Assembly: GCF_001885615.1 (NCBI RefSeq)
Contig: NZ_LSRN01000056.1
Coordinates: 1-64,000, forward strand
Length of the DNA stretch: 64,000 nt
Reading direction: 5' to 3'
Source: Alkalibacterium sp. 20
GTDB taxonomy: Bacteria > Bacillota > Bacilli > Lactobacillales > Carnobacteriaceae_A
How positions within the stretch are numbered: position 1 is the first letter of the stretch; each line of letters starts with the position of its first letter. A program made the translations under genes and the position numbers. The notes beneath the pieces were generated by a model that saw only the letters and a program-made list of their open reading frames with translations, was not told the DNA's origin and did not search any database. Shown here in pieces: positions 42,675 through 51,024 of the stretch.

Positions 42675-43793
42675 TTAGACAAATATGTCCGTCAACTGAG
42701 CCAATGTTTTAGTGACTTGTTTAGTTGGAACCACGATATGACCAAACTCAGTGGTTTCTGATTCATTAATATTGTCATAAAAGGTAAACAGCCAATCGGG
42801 TTTGATTTGTGCTTGCGTATAAACCAGATCTTTTTCATCGGTTCTTATCACTTGCATAACGATGGAATCAGACAATCTATTTGTTACGCTTATCGGCCAC
42901 CCGGTTACGGCTTTAATCAATGCCTCATATTGAGAAAGATTTGGAAAGTTGAAGGTGTAATGAAAAGCACGGTGGGGATGTGCAACGATCTCATTCACAT
43001 ACAGTGCTCCGCTGGACGTTGAAAAGACTTCAACAGCCATTACTCCAACAAAATCCAACTTCTCTGCAACAACTTGACCTATACGGCTTATTTCTTGTTC
43101 CACTTCGCTCTCGAGCTGAGCAGGTGCGACAGCTTGATAAAATTCATCATTTTTGTATTTCATTTCTGTTATAGAAAAAGTCGAGATCTCCCCATTGTTA
43201 CTTTTCACTAAGGCTAGACATAATTCTTTTTCTGAAGGTATCCAAGCTTCTAGAATACAGGTTCCTTGGTTCAAGAAATCTGTCGCAGAAGCAATATCTT
43301 CTTCACTGAATAACACATGATTTTTTTTATATCGTTCATCGGTGCTATTTGATTTCAAGACGCACGGAAAACCAATACTCTTTACAGCTTCTCTAATGTC
43401 ATCCAAAGAGATGATGGTTGCAAATGGGGCAATATTTACGCGTACAGATTCTAAAAAAGCCTTCTGTAACATTCTGTCTTGAGAAATGGAGAGTAACTCT
43501 TCACCTTGAGGTACAGGAACGGTGCGTTTGATTTTTTTTACCAAATAAGATGGAAAAGCATCTGATTCATAAACAACCACATCACTTTTCATAGCTAAAT
43601 CCATACACGCTTGTTCATTTGTGAGTTCAGCTTTCAGATGCCAGTCGGCAATGCTTTCAGCTAAACAATGCGTATGCGGGTCTAGCACACCGACGTGATA
43701 CCCTAATTTTTTTGCTGACAGTGCCAGCAAGCGAGCGACACTGCCTCCGCCTATAATACCAATCGTACTGCCAGGTTCTATCCAATTCATCAT
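42675..43793 (-). CDS. PurK-like ATP-grasp protein with altered substrate loop
   Basis: The 372-residue protein follows the PurK layout: dinucleotide-like start STIGIIGGGSVARLLALSAKKLG, an ATP-grasp core (FPCVLKSNSTDERYKKNHVLF-type segment near residue 145) and EVFSTSSGALYVNEI near 262. The PurK substrate loop APRPHNSGH is replaced by VAHPHRAFHYTF near residue 271, and several purine-substrate residues are therefore lost. There is no purE or other pur gene nearby; partners are a GntR regulator and a DUF2179 membrane protein. It may act on another carboxylate or ribotide. A true PurK role is possible but less likely. Confidence 0.75.
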   Translation of the reverse strand: MMNWIEPGSTIGIIGGGSVARLLALSAKKLGYHVGVLDPHTHCLAESIADWHLKAELTNEQACMDLAMKSDVVVYESDAFPSYLVKKIKRTVPVPQGEELLSISQDRMLQKAFLESVRVNIAPFATIISLDDIREAVKSIGFPCVLKSNSTDERYKKNHVLFSEEDIASATDFLNQGTCILEAWIPSEKELCLALVKSNNGEISTFSITEMKYKNDEFYQAVAPAQLESEVEQEISRIGQVVAEKLDFVGVMAVEVFSTSSGALYVNEIVAHPHRAFHYTFNFPNLSQYEALIKAVTGWPISVTNRLSDSIVMQVIRTDEKDLVYTQAQIKPDWLFTFYDNINESETTEFGHIVVPTKQVTKTLAQLTDIFV

Positions 43794-43807
43794 ATTTTGT
43801 CACTCCA

Positions 43808-44386
43808 TCATTTAAATTCGGTAAACGGATCTGCTTGAGGATTATTTCTGACTTGTTTTTTATTTTTCTTCATTCGTTTTGTCCAAAATCCACCATTTAT
43901 ATAGCGTGGTTCATAAGATATTATAAACGCTTTTGATTCTATTTCATGAATCAAACGGTATAGACTTCTTTCATTTGACCTTGGCGTTAAGATTTCTAGA
44001 ACATAACGAGCGCCTTCTCTACCATACGCCTGAGTAATCGTTACACCGTAGCCTTCGCCTCTGATTTCTTCTGCCATCTCCCAGCCATTTCCAGGTACAA
44101 TGGCTGTTACCAGTATATGGCCTAAAGCCAGTTTATCTTCTATTTTCATGCCCGCATAAATACCTGCACCAAAACCTAATGAATAAACAACGATGTTTAA
44201 AACGTTATCCAAGTTATCCAGTACCAGTCCTAGTCCGACGACCCAAACAGCTACTTCAACCATGGCTATGAATGGTGCTGCTACTTGATACCCTTTCATC
44301 GTCAACATCATTCGAAGCGTATTTAGCGTAACGTATACAACGTTGATCATAAATATCGTTATCAGCATTCCTAAATTTAATTCCAC
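43808..44386 (-). CDS. DUF2179/DUF5698-family membrane protein
   Basis: The 192-residue protein has three or four N-terminal membrane helices (residues 1-90) and a cytoplasmic alpha/beta domain of the DUF2179 type (VTAIVPGNGWEMAEEIRGEGYGVTI, GREGARYVLEILTPRSNER, YEPRYINGGFW). DUF2179 domains occur in YitT/YebE-like proteins of unknown function, perhaps ligand-sensing. First gene of the operon with the PurK-like protein and GntR regulator. Confidence 0.8.
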   Translation of the reverse strand: MELNLGMLITIFMINVVYVTLNTLRMMLTMKGYQVAAPFIAMVEVAVWVVGLGLVLDNLDNVLNIVVYSLGFGAGIYAGMKIEDKLALGHILVTAIVPGNGWEMAEEIRGEGYGVTITQAYGREGARYVLEILTPRSNERSLYRLIHEIESKAFIISYEPRYINGGFWTKRMKKNKKQVRNNPQADPFTEFK

Positions 44387-44430
44387 TTTATCTCTCCTAA
44401 ACTAATTAAGTCTATCTAATATAAAACAAT

Positions 44431-44456
44431 GGCCGAGACAATACCCTGTCCCAGCC
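44431..44456 (-). terminator. Terminator of the CorC-type gene
   Basis: GGCTGGGACA-ggg-TATTGTCTCGGCC followed by ATTGTTTTATATT forms an imperfect hairpin past the stop of the gene at 44489. Confidence 0.65.
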
Positions 44457-44488
44457 TTTGTCATTAAGAGTACAGGTCAACAAACTGC

Positions 44489-45838
44489 TTACTCTTTTTC
44501 GTTTTCGATTAATTCTTCATTATTTCCTTCTTCAATCTTTTTTACAATAAGAGAAGAAATACGAGAGCCATCCATTTTGCTGACGACTAAACTTAAATCA
44601 CCAACGCGAATGAACGCATTCTCTGATTCAAAGGGTATACTTCCAAATTCGGTGATAAAGTAACCGGCGATCGTATCCACATCTTCCGAATCGATCATAG
44701 TATCAAAGTAATCATTAAACTTATCTAATGGTGTGGATCCATCTACACTATAAACTGAATCTTCAATTCGTTCAATCAAACTGTTTGATTCATCATATTC
44801 ATCGTCGATCTCTCCCACAATTTCTTCCAATAAGTCTTCCAATGTAACAATACCGACGACACCCCCATATTCATCGTTCAGGATTGCCATTTGATTTTGT
44901 GTTCGTTTCATCTGAAAAATCAAATCATCTATAAAAATAGTTTCAGGAACAAACAAAGGTCGGTTACTGATTTCTTTTAAATCGATCGAGTACAATGGTT
45001 TATGTTTTGATGCCTGCAATAAATTTTTAACGTGAACGATTCCTAGAATATTGTCTTTATCTTCAAAATATAGCGGGACACGTGAATGAGGCGTTTCCAG
45101 CATAGCCTCAATGTTTTCTTCGTTTGGATCATCATAATCTAACATAAATGCATCCGTCCGTGGAACCATCACTTCGCGAGCAATTTTATTATCAAGGGAT
45201 AATACCCCTTTCAACATTGAAAATTCATCTATATCAATAACCTCATGCTGATGGCTATGTTCAATAAACGAACGAAATTCGTCTCGTGTAATGGCTTCGT
45301 CTGTCACCTTGAAATCCATCGGTAAGATGTATTTCAAGCCTTTAACCGTGACATCAAGTAACCAAATAAGGGGTAACGAAAGATATCTAAGTCCCAAAAC
45401 CAGACCTGATAGCTTCATGGCTATTTCATCCGGGTTTTGTTTTGCTATTGCCTTAGGAATCTTTTCACCAAAGGATAAAAGCAAGTAGGTGAGCACAATC
45501 GCACTGACGATCAATACAAATGCTTGTGAAGAAAGAATCGGATTAGCCGACGATTCGACTAGACGTGTGATCAAAAATGCAGTCAGACCACTTGTAAACA
45601 AAGCGGATAACGACATCCCTACTTGAATGGTCGTAAGAAACTCGTCTGCATTGTCTAAAATCCATAAAATCCGTTTTGCTTTCTTGCTTCCATCTAAGGA
45701 TTCTTCCATCATTTTGTTTGGATTGATGGACACCATGGCCATCTCAGCGGCTGAAAAAAATCCGTGTAACACAATTAAGCTGATAATAACTACTATTTGC
45801 CCAATAAAGGGCTGTATACTCCAAGGGTCGCTGTTCAT
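44489..45838 (-). CDS. HlyC/CorC-family (CNNM-type) membrane protein
   Basis: The 449-residue protein has an N-terminal DUF21 membrane domain with three or four helices (residues 10-200), including AAEMAMVSINPNKM and SFGEKIPKAIAKQNPDE. A CBS pair (about 220-330) shows MVPRTDAFMLDYDD and NDEYGGVVGIVTLEDLLEEIVGEI. A C-terminal CorC/HlyC transporter-associated domain (about 350-435) follows. The family is linked to Mg2+ or Na+ efflux rather than haemolysis. Monocistronic with a good ribosome site (GGAG). Confidence 0.92.
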   Translation of the reverse strand: MNSDPWSIQPFIGQIVVIISLIVLHGFFSAAEMAMVSINPNKMMEESLDGSKKAKRILWILDNADEFLTTIQVGMSLSALFTSGLTAFLITRLVESSANPILSSQAFVLIVSAIVLTYLLLSFGEKIPKAIAKQNPDEIAMKLSGLVLGLRYLSLPLIWLLDVTVKGLKYILPMDFKVTDEAITRDEFRSFIEHSHQHEVIDIDEFSMLKGVLSLDNKIAREVMVPRTDAFMLDYDDPNEENIEAMLETPHSRVPLYFEDKDNILGIVHVKNLLQASKHKPLYSIDLKEISNRPLFVPETIFIDDLIFQMKRTQNQMAILNDEYGGVVGIVTLEDLLEEIVGEIDDEYDESNSLIERIEDSVYSVDGSTPLDKFNDYFDTMIDSEDVDTIAGYFITEFGSIPFESENAFIRVGDLSLVVSKMDGSRISSLIVKKIEEGNNEELIENEKE

Positions 45839-45936
45839 AGATTATCTCCTTCAAAATTTCAAATCATATAAAAACACAGTCAATATATCATATAACGCTT
45901 TATCTTACAATGATTATTTCAATTCATTTTATAGCC

Positions 45937-47994
45937 TCAATCAATAAGGGTCTTAACAGTCGTAAAGAAAGGATAAAACTGGTCGATCACATCACCACTT
46001 TTTTGTCCTTCTAAAAAACCTACGAATGAATAAGATTCATCTTGTTCATCGAATACATATAAAAATCCGTTTGTTTCATTCTCATCTTCACCAGCAATTT
46101 CAGCCGTTCCTGTTTTAGCACCGACCGAATACTCCAGGTCGTTTAACGGATAGGACGTTCCATTTGGGCTCGTCACCGTTTCAACCAGTATATCTCTCAC
46201 CAGAGTTGAGCTCTCGCTTGATATTATTGCTTCAGTCATAGCTTCTTCCTCTTGAAGGATTAATTGAGGATAGACAAATTCTCCTCCGTTTAGAACAGGT
46301 GTGTAAAAAGTTTGTTGATGGATGGTATTCATCAATATTTCGCCTTGCCCGTATGCAGTGTCAGCTAATAAGGTAATCTCACTGATTTCATTATTGTTTG
46401 CCAGTTGAGCGGGTTCCATGGTTAATGGCAATTCAAAATCTTCACTAAACGGAAACTTCAGTATGTTTTCGACAAAATCATTTAGCCCGAGTTCCAGAGC
46501 TTCCATGGCAAAATAGATATTATCTGAATAAACCAGAGCATCGGTCAAATCAACTTCCGTGACCGTATCATTTACTCTTGTGATTTGTCTATCTCCAAAG
46601 CCTTCCCTATCCGACGACCAGTTTAAGCCTTCGATGGTGTTGCTTTTCTCAGGTGTCGTGACCCCTGAATCGAGCAAAATAAGTGAGGTCAGGATCTTAA
46701 ATGTCGAACCTGGTGCGTACCGAGAAGTAAAGCGATTCAAGAACGGCTGATTTTCATCTTCAATGTAGGCGTCATAATCTGCCTGAGAAATCCCGCGAGC
46801 AAAAAGCTGGGGATCATAAGAAGGCGAACTCGTCAAAGCGAGAAGTTCACCACTTTTGGGATCCATGAGAGAAGCAGCACCCGGTTCCGATTCAAATGAT
46901 GCATATAATTCTGCTTGAATATCACTATTTATAGTTAAACGCAGTGACTCGCCATTTTTTCTCTCTCTTTCTATCACAACTTCTCTGGTCTCACCTTCGC
47001 TATCAGCAAGCGCTATTTGTCCGCCCATTTCTCCACGTAGCTCTTTATCAAATCTGTATTCCAAACCACTCTTACCTACTACTTGTTCTGATTGTAATAA
47101 CGGATTGTTTTCGATGTCTTCAGCAGAAACATCCCCGACGTAACCAATCAAGTGTGCCGCGGCTTCTCCTAAAGGATAGAGCCGGTCAGTCGTTTGCTGA
47201 TACAAGACACCTGAAACTTCTGGTGTCTCATTTGCATCCACAATTGTAAAAGGAACGAAGCTCTCTTGTGTGACCCAATTTTGGCTAAGGAGTTGTTCAA
47301 GCGCTTCTACTGATATGTCGAATGTGTCGCTTACAGTTGCTAATCGGTTTTCTCGTTCTTCCGCTTCTCCTAAGACGGCAGGATACAAACCAGCTTCATA
47401 CGCATCGCCTTCACCGGCAAGCATATTCCCGTTCCGGTCATATATAGATCCCCGGTTAGGCTCAGTGTAAGATAATTTCACTGTATCACCTTCAACCATA
47501 TTAGGGAAAAAAAGGGAATGATCCCAATGAATTGCTTTAAAGTCTTCTGTTTCATAAATGGCTGACTGATAGTTTAATGTTTCAATTTCGCCCAGGACCG
47601 TAGTCATGCCTAAACTATAAGTGAATGAATAGACATCCGTTTCTTCATCATAGATGATTTCGTGATCTATAATTTCTACTTCATCCACTCCGATAGCTTG
47701 AAAAATCGTTTCATATCTTTCAGCCAACTCTTGTTTTGTATATCCTTCTGCTGTTACCGATTGTTCTGAAAGCGTTTCTGCATAGTCTTCAAAATGTGTC
47801 GAAGCCTTTGCTTTTAAATAGTCATCTACCAGGCTTTCAACCTCTTCACGTCGCTCAATGGCTAATTGTTCAGCTTTCCAATTTCTGTAATAAATATAAC
47901 CACCCGTACTTAACAGCACAAGCAGGACAATACCAAAAACAATTCCCATCACTTTCTTGTTTGATCCTTTTGGTTGATTTCTCATTTTTTTCAC
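45937..47994 (-). CDS. Class B penicillin-binding protein, MecA/PBP5-like
   Basis: The 685-residue transpeptidase starts at GTG with GGAG 7 bases upstream. It has a membrane anchor (residues about 14-34), an NTF2-like MecA-N domain (about 42-155), a dimerisation domain (TEPNRGSIYDRNG, about 180-330) and a transpeptidase domain. Active-site motifs are STFK (in RYAPGSTFKIL, near residue 418), SDN (in VYSDNIYFAME) and KTGTAE. The NTF2-like domain is shared with S. aureus PBP2a and enterococcal PBP5, the low-affinity PBPs, so reduced beta-lactam affinity is possible but cannot be read from sequence. Confidence 0.92.
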   Translation of the reverse strand: MKKMRNQPKGSNKKVMGIVFGIVLLVLLSTGGYIYYRNWKAEQLAIERREEVESLVDDYLKAKASTHFEDYAETLSEQSVTAEGYTKQELAERYETIFQAIGVDEVEIIDHEIIYDEETDVYSFTYSLGMTTVLGEIETLNYQSAIYETEDFKAIHWDHSLFFPNMVEGDTVKLSYTEPNRGSIYDRNGNMLAGEGDAYEAGLYPAVLGEAEERENRLATVSDTFDISVEALEQLLSQNWVTQESFVPFTIVDANETPEVSGVLYQQTTDRLYPLGEAAAHLIGYVGDVSAEDIENNPLLQSEQVVGKSGLEYRFDKELRGEMGGQIALADSEGETREVVIERERKNGESLRLTINSDIQAELYASFESEPGAASLMDPKSGELLALTSSPSYDPQLFARGISQADYDAYIEDENQPFLNRFTSRYAPGSTFKILTSLILLDSGVTTPEKSNTIEGLNWSSDREGFGDRQITRVNDTVTEVDLTDALVYSDNIYFAMEALELGLNDFVENILKFPFSEDFELPLTMEPAQLANNNEISEITLLADTAYGQGEILMNTIHQQTFYTPVLNGGEFVYPQLILQEEEAMTEAIISSESSTLVRDILVETVTSPNGTSYPLNDLEYSVGAKTGTAEIAGEDENETNGFLYVFDEQDESYSFVGFLEGQKSGDVIDQFYPFFTTVKTLID

Positions 47995-48017
47995 GTAATC
48001 GACTCCTTTATCTCTAC

Positions 48018-48707
48018 TTAATCATCTTCATAACGATCCTTCTCTAAGGCTCTATAATTTATCATTTTTCTGCTGAACAATTCACCATTTGATGGTGGTG
48101 TATATGTTATTGCATTGGCGCCAGCTTTGATTGTTTCCAATATACTTTCATCCGTTGGGCCACCGGTTGCGATGATGGGTAAATCGGGATACTTTTCTCT
48201 CAGTTCTCTCACGATTTCACTCGTTCTCCCTGCACCTGATACATTGATGATATCTACACCAGCTTTTATGCGTTTCTCAATAGTGGTATATTCTGATACC
48301 ACTGTTAAAATAATGGGAATATCGATCACTTCGTTTATTTGTTCAATTGTATCTATCGGGGTAGGGGCATTGACAACAACTGCTTTACATCCGTGTGCTT
48401 CTGCGAATAAAGCCATATTGGCTGAACGTGTCCCTTGTGTCGTGCCACCTGCTATACCGGCCATGATCGGTATCGTTGAAACAGAGGTAATGGCTTGTAT
48501 GATGGCTGGATGAGGTGTGAATGGATAAACTGCCATGATGGCATCAGCATCATTATTCATGATCAATGCAATATCAGTGGTGAACATAAATGATTTAAAC
48601 CGTTTCCCATTTATCAATATACCACTGGCTTTTCTAATTACTTCAGGCACTTCGACATATCCATTGTACAAATTTGATTTTACTGACGGGTATTTTTTCT
48701 TTTCCAT
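48018..48707 (-). CDS. Uncharacterised TIM-barrel protein
   Basis: The 229-residue protein has a beta/alpha-barrel pattern with MAGIAGGTTQGTRSANMA near residue 82, CKAVVVNAPTPIDTIEQI, IPIILTVVSEYTTIEKRIKAGVDIINVSGAGRT-type segment near 135-165 and the C-terminal phosphate-binding-like IIATGGPTDESILETIKAGANAI. Similar proteins in lactic bacteria are called hydrolase without evidence. The GGPT...GANAI region suggests a phosphorylated ligand. I prefer the second ATG (48707), spaced properly from AAGAGGG. It sits between the PBP and the GH73 gene. Confidence 0.7.
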   Translation of the reverse strand: MEKKKYPSVKSNLYNGYVEVPEVIRKASGILINGKRFKSFMFTTDIALIMNNDADAIMAVYPFTPHPAIIQAITSVSTIPIMAGIAGGTTQGTRSANMALFAEAHGCKAVVVNAPTPIDTIEQINEVIDIPIILTVVSEYTTIEKRIKAGVDIINVSGAGRTSEIVRELREKYPDLPIIATGGPTDESILETIKAGANAITYTPPSNGELFSRKMINYRALEKDRYEDD

Positions 48708-48730
48708 ATCCATCCCTCTTTATCTTTGGT

Positions 48731-49315
48731 TTACTTATCGTACTGGTCTAGTTCATACAACTCTATTATTTCAATAAGTTTTTCAGGGTAAGTTGGGTCG
48801 GTTGCATAACCCGCAGAATAAAGCGCGTACGCTGCCTCCTTATACGTAGCAGCTTCCTGTACACTTTGGTAAAGTTCAGGATTCCACGACACCCCATTAG
48901 CAATCAACTCAGCATAATCTTGTACTGACGCTTCAAGAGACGGGTAACTTCTAAATGAAGTTTGAATTTCTATCCATTCTTCGTCATATTCCATGGTCGC
49001 ATATTTTCCACTGTCAGACTGTCCTTTGATACCAAAATAGTTATGTTCTTGCTGTGATAAGCTGCTTTTCCCCCAGTTGGATTCTAGAATCGCCTGCGCG
49101 ATAGCTACACTGGGCTTTATCCCATGAGATTCCTTGAGAGGAGCAGCATAGCTTGCCACATCAGCTATAAATTCTTCTCTTGTTCTGCTCTTTTGCACCA
49201 TTGTTTCATTCTCTATCGATTGACTGATCAATGCTATGGATACAATAAACGCAAGAAAAAGAATCGCTAGTATTTTTGCGAGAGGAAGAGCTTTTTTCTT
49301 TTTATTATAACCCAG
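48731..49315 (-). CDS. GH73 N-acetylglucosaminidase-type wall hydrolase, non-AUG start
   Basis: The catalytic domain (FlgJ/LytF-type glucosaminidase) shows VAIAQAILESNWGKSSLS with the catalytic Glu, HNYFGIKG and RSYPSLEASVQDYAEL. An N-terminal membrane or signal helix (LAKILAILFLAFIVSIAL) is encoded upstream of the first in-frame ATG, so a 166-residue form would lack export. No ATG, GTG or well-placed TTG opens the longer frame. The AGGAGG site lies 7 bases from an in-frame CTG at 49315 and 4 from ATT, so a CTG start giving 194 residues is inferred. It likely trims peptidoglycan glycan strands. Confidence 0.75.
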   Translation of the reverse strand: MGYNKKKKALPLAKILAILFLAFIVSIALISQSIENETMVQKSRTREEFIADVASYAAPLKESHGIKPSVAIAQAILESNWGKSSLSQQEHNYFGIKGQSDSGKYATMEYDEEWIEIQTSFRSYPSLEASVQDYAELIANGVSWNPELYQSVQEAATYKEAAYALYSAGYATDPTYPEKLIEIIELYELDQYDK

Positions 49316-49543
49316 AATTTATCCTCCTCTTTTGTTTTTGAATCATTTATACTAAGGATACAAACGTGCATCACTTAGCATGCGGTTATGTTAACTTTTA
49401 ATTTTATTTTCGTATGCCGTTCATTACCATTTTAACATATTAAAATTAATCTAAACAGATACTCGCAAAAAGTATACACTTGTTTTTTTGAATAGCGTTA
49501 TACTTAGTTTACAGAAAGAACCACTAAAGAAAGAAGGATCAAC

Positions 49544-50521
49544 TTGAAAATAATAAATTGGGGCATTATTGGTCTCGGTGATATCGCTCATCAATTTGCA
49601 TCACAGTTCGAGTCAGACAATGCTAATCTATTGGGAGTGGCTTCTCGTACTCTTCAAAAAGCCTTTGAGTTCTCAAAAAAACACGATATAAAAAAAGCCT
49701 ACGGGAGTTATGAAGAATTAGCTTACGATCCAGAGATAGATATTGTTTATATTGCCACTCCAAACAGTTCTCATTATGCTGACATGTTGATGTTGCTCAA
49801 AGCCGGCAAACATGTCTTATGCGAGAAACCAATCACTCTTAACCGTACACAGCTAAACACGGTATTAAATGTCGCACAAAGCAAAAATTTACTTTGTGCT
49901 GAAGCGATGACCATTTATCACATGCCTCTTTACAAAGAATTAAAGACCAACATACAGGGAAATAAATACGGAAAACTAAAGATGATTCATACTTTATTCG
50001 GAAATAAGCAGGTATCTGACCCGACAAACCGCTTCTATGATCCTGATCTTGGCGGCGGCGCATTGCTCGATATCGGTGTTTATGCCTTATCCTTTATCCG
50101 GTACTTTCTTTCAAGTCAGCCCGAGGTAAAACAAACGACTGTCTTATTAAACGAAACAGGTGTCGATGAAAGCAGCTCTTTTCATTTCAGGAACAAACAA
50201 GGTGAAATTGGGACAGCTGCCTTAAGTTTTATAGCAAATATGCCGATTCAAGGTGTTATTGTATGCGAAAACGCTTATATCACTGTCTCCGATTATCCAA
50301 GAGCTTCAAAGGCTACAGTTACCTATTCAAATGGCACAACGGAAGAAATCAACTTAGGTGATAGCTCGAAAGCCCTGACCTATGAAATACAGGCCATCTC
50401 TCAAACGCTTTTATCAGAAAATGATTTCTCCTTTCTTTCCCTTACCCGAGACGTCAACGAGTTGATCGACTGGGCCGCAAAGGAATGGGAGATGTCTTGG
50501 GTATTTAAAGACGAAAAATGA
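49544..50521 (+). CDS. Gfo/Idh/MocA-family oxidoreductase
   Basis: The 325-residue NAD(P)-dependent enzyme starts at TTG behind AAGGA. The Rossmann motif is WGIIGLGDIAHQFASQF; DIVYIATPNSSHY and HVLCEKPITLNR (the EKP catalytic Lys, near residue 95) follow, then DLGGGALLDIGVYALSFIR in the C-terminal domain. Members act on sugars, inositols or dihydrodiols; the closest subgroup seems to be dehydrogenases acting on sugar-like substrates, but the substrate is unknown. It is one of few plus-strand genes here. Confidence 0.9.
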   Translation: MKIINWGIIGLGDIAHQFASQFESDNANLLGVASRTLQKAFEFSKKHDIKKAYGSYEELAYDPEIDIVYIATPNSSHYADMLMLLKAGKHVLCEKPITLNRTQLNTVLNVAQSKNLLCAEAMTIYHMPLYKELKTNIQGNKYGKLKMIHTLFGNKQVSDPTNRFYDPDLGGGALLDIGVYALSFIRYFLSSQPEVKQTTVLLNETGVDESSSFHFRNKQGEIGTAALSFIANMPIQGVIVCENAYITVSDYPRASKATVTYSNGTTEEINLGDSSKALTYEIQAISQTLLSENDFSFLSLTRDVNELIDWAAKEWEMSWVFKDEK

Positions 50522-50532
50522 CAAGCTGAAAT

Positions 50533-50623
50533 CAAAAAAAGCCCCCCAGTAAACCGAACGATGCTGATGGATAAGACGATCGATCTTAGCTTCAGGGTCT
50601 TGCGTTTTTCTGGGGAGCTTTTA
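50533..50623. terminator. Long bidirectional terminator, oxidoreductase / thioredoxin
   Basis: AAAAGCCCCCCAG and CTGGGGAGCTTTT enclose about 60 bases with internal pairing (GATCGATC). It separates convergent genes and is longer than usual. Confidence 0.7.
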
Positions 50624-50627
50624 TCGT

Positions 50628-50963
50628 TTACTCAGTTAAAGCACTTGTTATTTTTTCCAATTGTTCGTATAATTTATTTTTTTCGATGAATCGAGCAAAA
50701 CGCATGACTTCTCGTCCATCAACGAATAGTAGGACAACAGGCACCGTAAACACAATATATTCTCCAGAAATTTCCGGAAATTTTTCAACATCCGCCTGTA
50801 ACGTTTTGATTTCCGGGAACCCTTCTACTATTGGTTTGATTTGAGGCAAGACGCTGTGACAAACCGAACAATTTTGACCATATAAAAACAAAAAAGCTAA
50901 ATCATTCTGATCCACATGCTTTCTGAGTTCCTCCAGGGATCGTGCTTCTTTAAACCCCTCCAT
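50628..50963 (-). CDS. Thioredoxin-family protein
   Basis: The 111-residue protein has a thioredoxin fold with the active site CSVC (residues 32-35) in FLYGQNCSVCHSVLP and the cis-Pro in FTVPVVLLFVDGRE near residue 75. It lacks the WCGPC of classical thioredoxin and a signal peptide. It is a cytoplasmic thiol-disulfide protein of unknown partner, possibly co-transcribed after the ABC permease, about 60 bases away. Confidence 0.85.
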   Translation of the reverse strand: MEGFKEARSLEELRKHVDQNDLAFLFLYGQNCSVCHSVLPQIKPIVEGFPEIKTLQADVEKFPEISGEYIVFTVPVVLLFVDGREVMRFARFIEKNKLYEQLEKITSALTE

Positions 50964-51024
50964 ATATCTTTCCTCCTATTACTTTTTTGATCGTTCCACA
51001 CTGATTCTTAATCGGTTTTTTCCA

